DNA of 64,000 nt from Nocardioides sp. HDW12B (lineage in GTDB: Bacteria > Actinomycetota > Actinomycetes > Propionibacteriales > Nocardioidaceae), in contig NZ_CP049867.1 in assembly GCF_011299595.1 (NCBI RefSeq), forward strand, positions 2,356,001-2,420,000. Direction: 5' to 3'. Position numbers and translations under genes: made by a program. This document shows, piece after piece, positions 57,853 through 64,000 of this stretch. The notes under the pieces are model-generated. The model worked only from the letters and a program-made list of their open reading frames with translations. It was not told where the DNA came from and did not search any database. How positions within the stretch are numbered: the stretch's first letter is position 1; every line of letters starts with the position of its first letter.

Positions 57853-58257
57853 ATGCACCACGTCGTCACCGCAGCGCTAGTCCGGGACGGGCGGGTCCTG
57901 CTGGTCCACCGGAGTCCACTTCGTCAGTCCTACCCGGACGTGTGGGACCTGCCCGGAGGGCACGTCGAGCAGGGCGAGACCGAGCTGGGGGCGCTCTGCC
58001 GGGAGATGCGCGAGGAGCTCGGGGTCCAGATGGCAGCTGAGTCAGCGACGTGGCTGTGCCGTCTGGACCTGGGAAGCGGTCCGGAGTCCTTGCGTCTCAG
58101 CGCCTGGCTCGTCGCCGAGTGGGAGGGGACACCGGCGAACGTCGCACCGGACGAGCACGACGAGATCGGATGGTTCCGCCTCGAGGAGCTGCCTCCGCTG
58201 GCTCACGAGGCCATCGGCTCCGTGGTGACCACGGCCCTCCGGGGCGGCCGAGCCTGA
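57853..58257 (+). CDS. Nudix hydrolase
   Basis: 134 aa. The Nudix box is complete: GGHVEQGETELGALCREMRE followed by ELGV. The N-terminus VVTAALVRDGRVLLVHRSPL is like MutT-type enzymes that hydrolyse nucleoside diphosphate derivatives. Substrate unknown. Stands alone 51 bp after etfA with its own short upstream region. Confidence 0.92.
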   Translation: MHHVVTAALVRDGRVLLVHRSPLRQSYPDVWDLPGGHVEQGETELGALCREMREELGVQMAAESATWLCRLDLGSGPESLRLSAWLVAEWEGTPANVAPDEHDEIGWFRLEELPPLAHEAIGSVVTTALRGGRA

Positions 58258-58290
58258 CCTGGAGACGGTCGTGGCGGTGCACGCGCACGC

Positions 58291-59127
58291 TCAGCTGCTG
58301 CGGAGCCGGTCGAGGTAGTCGCGCCGCTGGTCGAGGTCGACGTCGTCGAGGAACATCGACTCCCCACCCAGCGCCGACCGCAGCCGCACCGCGACCCGCT
58401 CGGGCACGAACTTCATCGCCGCCGTCATCCCTCCGGCCACCTTCGTCACCCGCACGAACGGCCGCGGCCGCTCGATGAGGTCCGCGGTGGCCCGCGCGAT
58501 CTCCTCGGGCTCCGCGTTGCGCACGCCCTTCACCCCACCCGTGCCCGCGACCAGCTCGGTGTTGGTGAAGGTCGGCCGCACGGTCGACAGGTGGACGCCG
58601 GAGGTGCGGTACTCCTGGCGCGCCGCCTCGGTGAACCCGATGACGGCGTACTTCGTGCCGCAGTAGGCCGCCAGCCCCGGCATCGCGAGCTCGCCGGCGA
58701 GCGACGCGGTGTTGATGATGTGGCCCGAGCGTCGCGGCAGCATCCGCTGGAGCGCGAGCCGGGTCCCGAACATCACCCCGAGCACGTTGATCTCGACCTG
58801 CCGTCGCGTGACGGCGTCGTCCTCCTCATGCACGTGCCCGGTCGGCATGATCCCGGCGTTGTTGACGAGCACGTCGAGCGGCCCGAGGTCGCGCTCGACG
58901 AGGTCGAGGAAGTCGCGGAACGAGTCGGGGTCGGTGACGTCGAGCCGGGTGTACGTCGTGACGCCGAGCTGGTCGGCCGCCTCCTTCAGCCGCGCCTCGT
59001 CGATGTCGCCGAGGGCCACGCGGTGCCCGCGGCGCAGCAGCTCTCGCGCCGTCTCGTAGCCGATCCCGCGGGCTCCCCCGGTGATCGCCACCGTCCTGCT
59101 GGTGTACGACGTCGTCCGCTTGCTCAT
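58291..59127 (-). CDS. short-chain dehydrogenase/reductase
   Basis: 278 aa classical SDR. Cofactor loop AITGGARGIGYETARELLRR with an Asp (GDIDEARL) favouring NAD, NNAGIMPTG, catalytic Ser in NTASLAGELA and YCGTKYAVIGF (Tyr, Lys). It lies 10 bp after the P450 on the same strand, so it may act on the P450's alcohol product. I recall Rv3057c next to cyp136 in M. tuberculosis with a similar SDR. Confidence 0.9.
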   Translation of the reverse strand: MSKRTTSYTSRTVAITGGARGIGYETARELLRRGHRVALGDIDEARLKEAADQLGVTTYTRLDVTDPDSFRDFLDLVERDLGPLDVLVNNAGIMPTGHVHEEDDAVTRRQVEINVLGVMFGTRLALQRMLPRRSGHIINTASLAGELAMPGLAAYCGTKYAVIGFTEAARQEYRTSGVHLSTVRPTFTNTELVAGTGGVKGVRNAEPEEIARATADLIERPRPFVRVTKVAGGMTAAMKFVPERVAVRLRSALGGESMFLDDVDLDQRRDYLDRLRSS

Positions 59128-59137
59128 GCGCTCTCCT

Positions 59138-60598
59138 TCATCGACGGGTCAGGGTGATCGGCAGGCCGTCGGCCGGCACGGGAAGCGACGTGTAGTCCCA
59201 TCGAGCCGCGTAGCCCTTGGGCAAGGTCCAGGTGTAGGTGCGCAGCATCTGGTGGAGAATCGCCTTCACCTCGAGGGTGCCGAAGTGCATCCCGATGCAC
59301 TTGTGGGCGCCGCCACCGAAGGGCACGTAGCCGAACCGGTGATTCTTGTCCTCGCGACGTGAATCGGCGAAGCGCTCGGGATCGAACTGGTGGGGGTCGC
59401 TCCAGCACTCGGTGTCGAAGTGGTTCATCACCTGCGCGACCGCGACGACCGTGCCGGCCGGGATCCAGCGGCCGCCGACCTCGACGTCCGCGACCGACCG
59501 CCGCATCGCGATCGGCACCGGCGCGACCAGGCGCAGCGCCTCCTTGACGACGAGGTCGAGCGACGTGAGCGACTCGAGGTCGTCGATGTTCGGCGGCCCG
59601 TCACCGAGCCGGTCCGACTCGGCGCGGACGCGTTGCTGCCACTCCGGGTGGAGCGCCAGGTAGTACGCCGCCGCCGCCGTCGCGATGGTGGAGGTGTCGT
59701 GCGCGGCCATCATCAGGAAGATCATGTGGTCGACCACGTCGGTGTCCGTGAACGCCTCGCCCTCATCGGTGCGCGCCCGGCACAGGCCGGCGAAGAGGTC
59801 GTCCCCGTCACCCTGGCGCGCCGCCGGGAGGTGGCGGCGGAAGTAGTCCTCGAGCACCTCGCGACCCCGCATCCCCGCCCGCCAGCGCGTGCCGGGGAGC
59901 GGGTGGCGCACCAGGGAGTTCCCCGCACGCACGGTGGCGACGAAGGCGTGGTTGAGGCGCTCCATCTCGTCGGTCCCGCCACGCCCGCCCATGAAGACCT
60001 CGCTCGCGATGTCGAGGGTCAGCGTCTTGAGCCGGGGATAGATCGGCGAGGCCTCGTCGACGGGCCACGCGGCCACACCTTCCCGCACGACCGGGGCGAG
60101 CTGCGCGCCGTACGCCGCGAGGCGGTCGCGGGTGAACGCCTCCTGCATGATGCGGCGGTGGAGCCGGTGCTCGTCGAAGCTCAGCAGCATGAGGCCCCGG
60201 CGGAAGAACGCCTCGATGAGGTGGTTCCACCCGTCCTGGGAGAACGACTTCGCCTTCGTCGTCAGCACCTCCTGCGTCGCGCTCGCCCCCGTGACGACCA
60301 CGACGCGCGCGCCCGGCGAGCCCATCCACCAGACCGGCCCGAGCCGCTCGGAGCGCGCGCGCAGGTAGTCGGTGCCGAAGCGGATGTAGTCGAGGCTGTG
60401 CCCGACCACCGGGAGACCCTGCGACCCCGGCACCGGCTGCGCGCCGACCTCGGCCGGCGGCGGGGTGAGGTCGCTGATCGCCCAGCGCGCGGTGAGTCCG
60501 GACCACGCGTCGTCGACGCGGGGCGGCAGGGGGGCCACCAGGACCGACGAGAGGCGCTCACGCCGCCTCGTGGTGGTGGATCGCGCCAGGTTGGTCAT
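59138..60598 (-). CDS. cytochrome P450 (CYP136-like context)
   Basis: 486 aa soluble P450. Haem ligand Cys434 in FGYVPFGGGAHKCIGMHFG, ExxR in VKEALRLVAPVPIAM, I-helix MMAAHDTSTIATAAA. The N-terminus AQPVPGSQGLPVVGHSLDYI is proline-rich. The neighbours, an SDR downstream and a TetR upstream, match what I recall of the M. tuberculosis cyp136 locus. Substrate probably a lipid or sterol-like compound; unproven. The 127 bp upstream hold a TetR-type operator overlapping a TTGACA -35. Confidence 0.9.
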   Translation of the reverse strand: MTNLARSTTTRRRERLSSVLVAPLPPRVDDAWSGLTARWAISDLTPPPAEVGAQPVPGSQGLPVVGHSLDYIRFGTDYLRARSERLGPVWWMGSPGARVVVVTGASATQEVLTTKAKSFSQDGWNHLIEAFFRRGLMLLSFDEHRLHRRIMQEAFTRDRLAAYGAQLAPVVREGVAAWPVDEASPIYPRLKTLTLDIASEVFMGGRGGTDEMERLNHAFVATVRAGNSLVRHPLPGTRWRAGMRGREVLEDYFRRHLPAARQGDGDDLFAGLCRARTDEGEAFTDTDVVDHMIFLMMAAHDTSTIATAAAAYYLALHPEWQQRVRAESDRLGDGPPNIDDLESLTSLDLVVKEALRLVAPVPIAMRRSVADVEVGGRWIPAGTVVAVAQVMNHFDTECWSDPHQFDPERFADSRREDKNHRFGYVPFGGGAHKCIGMHFGTLEVKAILHQMLRTYTWTLPKGYAARWDYTSLPVPADGLPITLTRR

Positions 60599-60671
60599 CG
60601 AGCCGTCCTTCCCGTACGCCGACCGCCGTGGCGGGTGCCGTCCAAGGGCCCGGGCGACAGGAAGCAGCCTG

Positions 60672-60694
60672 TGACAGAAGTAGTGTTTTTGTCA
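60672..60694 (-). promoter_or_regulatory. TetR-type operator over the P450 promoter
   Basis: TGACAGAA-GTAGTGT-TTTTGTCA: arms match at 7 of 8. On the minus strand a perfect TTGACA -35 (60690-60695) overlaps it. It lies 74 bp before the P450 start and just after the tetR stop. Confidence 0.58.
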
Positions 60695-60725
60695 ACGGAC
60701 GGCACAGGAACGTGACGCGTGTCGC

Positions 60726-61358
60726 TCAGGCCAGCCTGAGGTAGCGCAGCGCGACGTCGCAGATCAGCCGTCCCGTCCCCGCCGGGTCGTCGCCGGGAAG
60801 GGCGACGTAGCTGACGGTCAGGCGGATCAGGGCATCGGCGCCCTCGCGCAGCTCGACCGGGTCCCGATCGGGCAGTCGGCTCCCCAGCCAGGCCACAAGC
60901 GTGTCGCCGGCGAGGTCGACGAGCTGCTTCGACGCGGTCAGCAGCGGCAGTGCCCCGGCGGCGGTCTCCGGCACCCTGGGCCCGACGGAGGGCTCGCGGT
61001 GGGTCACCAGCATGGCGCGTAGCAGAGGGCTCGCCGCGGCCTGTGCCATTGTGTAGTCGACCGAGGCGCGGACGGCGCCCACGACGTCAGCCTCACCCTC
61101 GTGCTCGGCGAGGACCTCCTGGATGCCGACGAGGAACCGCTCGCTCTCGTGGAGGACCAGCGCCTCCCCCAGCCCCTGCTTGTCGCCGAACTCCTTGTAG
61201 ACCATCGCCCGCGACGTGCCGACGTTCTCGGCCACCTGCCCGACCCGGACCTTGTCCCAGCCCTTGGCGACCGTCTCGTCGTACGCCGCCGCGAGCGTGC
61301 GCTCGCGCAGGTGGGTCCGGAAGGACTCGCGCAGCGACGGCGTTCCCTTGGACGGCAT
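60726..61358 (-). CDS. TetR-family transcriptional regulator
   Basis: 210 aa from ATG 61356-61358. DNA-binding helices in TLAAAYDETVAKGWDKVRVG, then QVAENVGTSRAMVYKEFGDK; the rest is the helical ligand domain. TAGCCT 7 nt before the ATG suggests a leaderless start. It sits upstream of the P450-SDR pair in the same direction and probably represses it through the dyad at 60672. It is divergent from parD. Confidence 0.92.
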   Translation of the reverse strand: MPSKGTPSLRESFRTHLRERTLAAAYDETVAKGWDKVRVGQVAENVGTSRAMVYKEFGDKQGLGEALVLHESERFLVGIQEVLAEHEGEADVVGAVRASVDYTMAQAAASPLLRAMLVTHREPSVGPRVPETAAGALPLLTASKQLVDLAGDTLVAWLGSRLPDRDPVELREGADALIRLTVSYVALPGDDPAGTGRLICDVALRYLRLA

Positions 61359-61421
61359 GGGACCGAGGCTAGCGGCGCGGCCATCCCCGGACTTGGCAGC
61401 GCGCGCGAGCCCACCACAGGT

Positions 61422-61440
61422 GTTGGCATATACTGCCAAC
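61422..61440 (+). promoter_or_regulatory. parD operator overlapping a -10 box
   Basis: GTTGGCA-TATAC-TGCCAAC has perfect 7-bp arms and encloses TATACT (61429-61434), a good -10. A GGAGG starts at 61441. A further TTGGCA at 61393-61398 may be an extra half-site. Placement fits autorepression by ParD. Confidence 0.6.
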
Positions 61441-61453
61441 GGAGGTGGTTGTC

Positions 61454-61735
61454 GTGGCGACACGCAACGTGGTCCTGACCCAGCACCAGCACGAGCTCGT
61501 CGAGCAGCTTGTCAGCTCCGGGCGCTACCAGAACGCCAGCGAGGTGCTCCGCGAGGGACTCCGACTTCTCGAGCGCGAGCACGCGGAGGACGAGGCGAGG
61601 CTTGCTGCGCTGCGCAGAGCCGCCGACCTGGGATGGTCGGACGTCGTCGCAGGGCGCTTCGACGACGTCGGTGACGAGAGCCTGGACGCGTACATCGCGG
61701 GGCTCGGCCGCCCGGCAACCACCGATCCCCGATAG
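61454..61735 (+). CDS. parD: ParD-type antitoxin
   Basis: 93 aa. ATRNVVLTQHQHELVEQLVS then SGRYQNASEVLREGLRLLER is the ParD ribbon-helix-helix, with a C-terminal toxin-binding tail rich in Ala, Asp and Gly. GTG 61454 is chosen because GGAGG (61441-61445) lies 8 nt before it and would overlap the earlier GTG. The toxin reading frame follows after 8 bp but is shifted. Confidence 0.88.
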   Translation: MATRNVVLTQHQHELVEQLVSSGRYQNASEVLREGLRLLEREHAEDEARLAALRRAADLGWSDVVAGRFDDVGDESLDAYIAGLGRPATTDPR

Positions 61736-61743
61736 GGGCGCAT

Positions 61744-62102
61744 GTGGCGCAGTACCGTCTCAGCCGGGCAGCGCAAGCCGACATCGCCGCGATCCTCGAG
61801 TGGTCGGCCGACGAGTTCGGCTCAGCAGCCCGCGCACGCTACGCGTCGCTGTGGCTGCCGCCGTCCGCGACGCCGCCGCTCCCGACAACAGCATCGGCCG
61901 GAAGGAAAGGCCTGAGCTGGGCGTCGGCATCTTCTCCTGGCACCTGTCCCAGAGTCGCCCGAACGTTCGCGGAGGCACGGTGCGCCGACCGCGCCACTTC
62001 CTGATCTGTCGCTGGGACGGCGACGTCCTCGTCGTCGGACGGGTCCTCCACGACTCGATGGACACCCGACGACACCTCCCCTCCCCGCCCTTGTGGGAGT
62101 GA
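61744..62102 (+). pseudogene. parE: ParE-type toxin gene with a frameshift
   Basis: From GTG 61744 the frame reads VAQYRLSRAAQADIAAILEW, then SADEFGSAARARYASLW, a good ParE N-terminus, then turns to low-complexity sequence. The ParE C-terminus continues in another frame: AVAAAVRDAAAPDNSIG, ELGVGIFSWHLSQSR and GDVLVVGRVLHDSMDTRRHL, ending at 62100-62102. The shift is near 61846-61856 and equals the loss of one base (or gain of two). Toxin activity is probably lost, unless this is a sequencing error or recoding. Confidence 0.78.
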
Positions 62103-62159
62103 GGCGGTCCGCATGATCGCTCGACGCCCAGGACATCCTGCTACCCGAGGAAACACGAC

Positions 62160-62648
62160 ATGACTCCGCTCACCGCCGCCGAGATCCGAGCGTCCTTCGT
62201 CAACTGCTCCCGGGGCGAGGCGAAGCGCGCCGCGCTGCCGGACATCGCCGCCGTGCCCTGGACGGACCTCGACTTCCTCGGCTGGGTCGACCCGTCCGGC
62301 TCGTCACGCGCCTACCTGGTCGTCGAGCGTGACGGCGCTCCGCTCGGGATCCAGCTGCGCCAGACAGCTGGCGTCGGCGCCGCCCGCAAGACGATGTGCC
62401 ACGTCTGCATCACCGCGCACTCGGGCAACGGCGTCGCCCTCAGCGTCGCGCAGAAGACCGGCGCGGCCGGCAGGAAGGGCGACTCGACCGGCCTCTACCT
62501 CTGCCGCGACCTCGCTTGCTCGCTCTACGTGAGGGGAAAGAAGCGCACCGGCACGGTGAGGCTGCCCGAGACCCTCAGCGTCGAGGCTGCTATCGAGCGT
62601 CTGCGGCGCAACCTCGACCAGTTCGTCGATCGCGTGACCCAGCCGTGA
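62160..62648 (+). CDS. FBP domain-containing protein (treble-clef zinc finger)
   Basis: 162 aa. The C-terminal zinc finger shows CHVC (TMCHVCITAHSGNG) and C-x4-C (YLCRDLACSLYVRGKKRTG), the pattern of the C-terminal domain of elongation-factor-G-binding protein FusB. The N-terminus is the helical part (TAAEIRASFVNCSRGEAKRA). FusB-like proteins rescue EF-G, sometimes from fusidic acid; actinobacterial members are uncharacterised. Good RBS region gaggaaac before ATG 62160. Confidence 0.87.
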   Translation: MTPLTAAEIRASFVNCSRGEAKRAALPDIAAVPWTDLDFLGWVDPSGSSRAYLVVERDGAPLGIQLRQTAGVGAARKTMCHVCITAHSGNGVALSVAQKTGAAGRKGDSTGLYLCRDLACSLYVRGKKRTGTVRLPETLSVEAAIERLRRNLDQFVDRVTQP

Positions 62649-62668
62649 GACACGGCTAGGTCCGCACG

Positions 62669-63067
62669 TCAGCCCCGTCGGACCACGCGCGCTCCTGCGC
62701 GGAGCACCCGCGGGATCTCCGCGACCTCGTCGACCACGGCGGCAAGGCGTGCCTGGTCCTCGACGGGGGCCGGCGAGTCGATCGTGACGTCGTAGCTGAT
62801 GCCGGTCGACTTCCAGTCCTCGTCGAAGCCACCGTCAGCCTCGACCGCGACGCCGTCGATGGTGATGCCGAGGCGCTCGGCCTCCCGGTAGGTGTCGTTG
62901 AGGACGCACAGGGCCACCGAGAGGTTGAGCACCTGCGCGCCGTTGGCAGCAGGTCCCGCGACCACGCCTTCCTCGGTCCAGGCATGACGGAGCGCGACCG
63001 TCTCGGGTCCGACCGCAGCGCGCAGGGAGCCGGCCGTTGCGCGCACGCCTGACGTGTACAGATCCAT
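62669..63067 (-). CDS. OsmC-family protein
   Basis: 132 aa. NLSVALCVLNDTYREAERLG and VAVEADGGFDEDWKSTGISY are like OsmC/YhfA-type peroxiredoxins. One cysteine (in ALCVLND) is visible at the resolving position, while the N-terminal peroxidatic cysteine is absent, so peroxidase activity is doubtful. Converges on the FBP-domain gene (20 bp). Confidence 0.85.
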   Translation of the reverse strand: MDLYTSGVRATAGSLRAAVGPETVALRHAWTEEGVVAGPAANGAQVLNLSVALCVLNDTYREAERLGITIDGVAVEADGGFDEDWKSTGISYDVTIDSPAPVEDQARLAAVVDEVAEIPRVLRAGARVVRRG

Positions 63068-63166
63068 GCCCCCATGATGCTCTCGGCGAGATCGGCGTGG
63101 GCTGCGCCGTGCCAGCGGAGCGTCAAGGGCAGCAGGTCACATCCGGACCGGTGACACACTGCGCGG

Positions 63167-64000
63167 ATGGAGGTCTTCCGCACGCCCGACTCCGCTTTCG
63201 AGAACATCCCGGACTTCGCGTGGGAGCCGAGGTACGCCGAGGTCGCCGACCCCGACGGCGGCACGCTGCGCATGGCGTACGTCGACGCCGGCCCGGCCGA
63301 CGGACCCGTGGCGGTGCTGCTCCACGGCGAGCCGTCCTGGTCGTTCCTCTACCGCCACGTCATCCGCGTGCTCACCGAGCGCGGGATCCGCTGCGTGGTG
63401 CCCGACCTCATCGGCTTCGGCCGCTCCGACAAGCCGCTCGACCAGGCCGACTACTCCTACGCCCGCCTGGTGGAGTGGACCCGTGAGCTGGTCGTCGACC
63501 ACCTCGACCTGCGCGAGGTCACCCTCGTCGGACAGGACTGGGGCGGCCTGATCGGGCTCCGCCTGGTCACCGAGAACCCGGACCGCTTCTCCCGCGTGGT
63601 CGCATCGAACACCGGACTCCCGACCGGGGACTTCGACATGCCCGAGGTGTGGTGGCAGTTCCGCCGCGCGGTCGAGACGACCGAGGTGCTCGACATCGGC
63701 CGCCTGGTCGCCGCCGGCTGCGTGCACCCGCTCTCCGACGAGGTGCGGGCGGCGTACGACGCCCCGTTCCCGGAGGAGCGCGCGAAGGCGAGCGCCCGCG
63801 TCATGCCGACGCTGGTGCCCACCCGGCCTGACGACCCCGCGACCGAGGCCAACCGCGCTGCTTGGGAGGTGCTCTCGACGAGCGAGGTGCCCTTCCTCGT
63901 CGCGTTCAGCGACCGCGACCCGATCACCGGCGCGATGGGGCCGATCCTCCAGAAGCTCGTCCCCGGCGCCCGCGGCCTGAGCCACCCGACGATCCGCGAC
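63167..64000 (+). CDS. haloalkane dehalogenase-like alpha/beta hydrolase, cut by window end
   Basis: 278 codons are open to the window edge without a stop. LLHGEPSWSFLYRHVIRVLT, nucleophile Asp124 with halide-binding Trp125 in LVGQDWGGLIG, a second candidate Trp at 162-163 (PEVWWQF), and the acid Asp near 249-251 in FSDRDPITG match subfamily I dehalogenases (DhlA/DhmA, HGEP motif). The catalytic His lies past the edge. It hydrolyses C-halogen bonds in the family, but natural substrates of such genes are rarely known. Confidence 0.88.
   Translation, partial: MEVFRTPDSAFENIPDFAWEPRYAEVADPDGGTLRMAYVDAGPADGPVAVLLHGEPSWSFLYRHVIRVLTERGIRCVVPDLIGFGRSDKPLDQADYSYARLVEWTRELVVDHLDLREVTLVGQDWGGLIGLRLVTENPDRFSRVVASNTGLPTGDFDMPEVWWQFRRAVETTEVLDIGRLVAAGCVHPLSDEVRAAYDAPFPEERAKASARVMPTLVPTRPDDPATEANRAAWEVLSTSEVPFLVAFSDRDPITGAMGPILQKLVPGARGLSHPTIRD

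Overview
The window is high-GC actinobacterial chromosome, most like Nocardioides or a close relative. Sampled core lines are near 78% GC (47 of 60 bases at 5461-5520). Other signs are GTG starts, ATGA/GTGA gene overlaps, an ANTAR response regulator, TIGR02234, TIGR03085 and HGxxPAAW proteins, and a gene order (rpsA, polA, ANTAR regulator, tRNA-Leu, pyk, lgt, trpABC, hisI) that I recall from Mycobacterium tuberculosis Rv1606-Rv1630. The species call is inference.

Layout. 1-5.9 kb: 5' end of rpsA, a methyltransferase, a flippase-like membrane protein, polA and a GNAT acetyltransferase. 6.2-12 kb: a branched-chain amino acid type ABC importer (livHMGF) with a convergent lipoprotein binding protein. 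12-15 kb: ANTAR regulator, small protein, a short-variable-loop tRNA-Leu(CAA), pyk. 15-22 kb: gltB-gltD and a VIT1-type transporter. 22-27.7 kb: HGxxPAAW, DUF2752, trpC-trpB-trpA-SCO1-lgt, all leftward. 28-31 kb: a damaged VanZ gene, a DUF6326-like membrane protein and a NarL-type two-component system. 31-36 kb: the Trp-linked membrane protein, hisI (with no trpE between them), a heterodimeric ABC exporter. 36.3 kb: TIGR03085 protein.

37-48.3 kb is an accessory island with lower GC (33-38 of 60 in sampled lines) and codons rare in the core (ATA, AGA, TTA). It holds an adenine-type DNA methylase divergent from a tightly overlapped operon of a protein with two GHKL ATPase domains and a histidine-kinase core, a receiver protein and a ComEC-like metallo-beta-lactamase hydrolase. 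Then come an ImmA/IrrE peptidase with an unknown partner, a ribbon-helix-helix protein, a Phd-like/helical antitoxin candidate with a small partner, and an orphan membrane protein. This looks like a defence or signalling island, and the methylase/dual-ATPase/receiver/MBL set is the best candidate for an undescribed system.

48.6-57.8 kb is a one-carbon catabolic cluster: MetF-like reductase, GcvT/DmdA/LigM-like methyltransferase, formate-THF ligase, IclR regulator, dimethylglycine/sarcosine-dehydrogenase-like flavoprotein, EtfB and EtfA. It probably strips methyl groups from a methylated compound onto tetrahydrofolate, oxidises them to formate and passes electrons to ETF. 57.8-64 kb: Nudix hydrolase, an SDR-P450-TetR set resembling the M. 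tuberculosis cyp136 locus, a parD/frameshifted parE pair, an FBP-domain protein, an OsmC protein and a haloalkane dehalogenase cut by the window end.

Across the window several genes carry a TANNNT hexamer exactly 6 nt before the start codon, pointing to leaderless transcripts, and an 85-bp nested palindrome occurs twice 16 kb apart.
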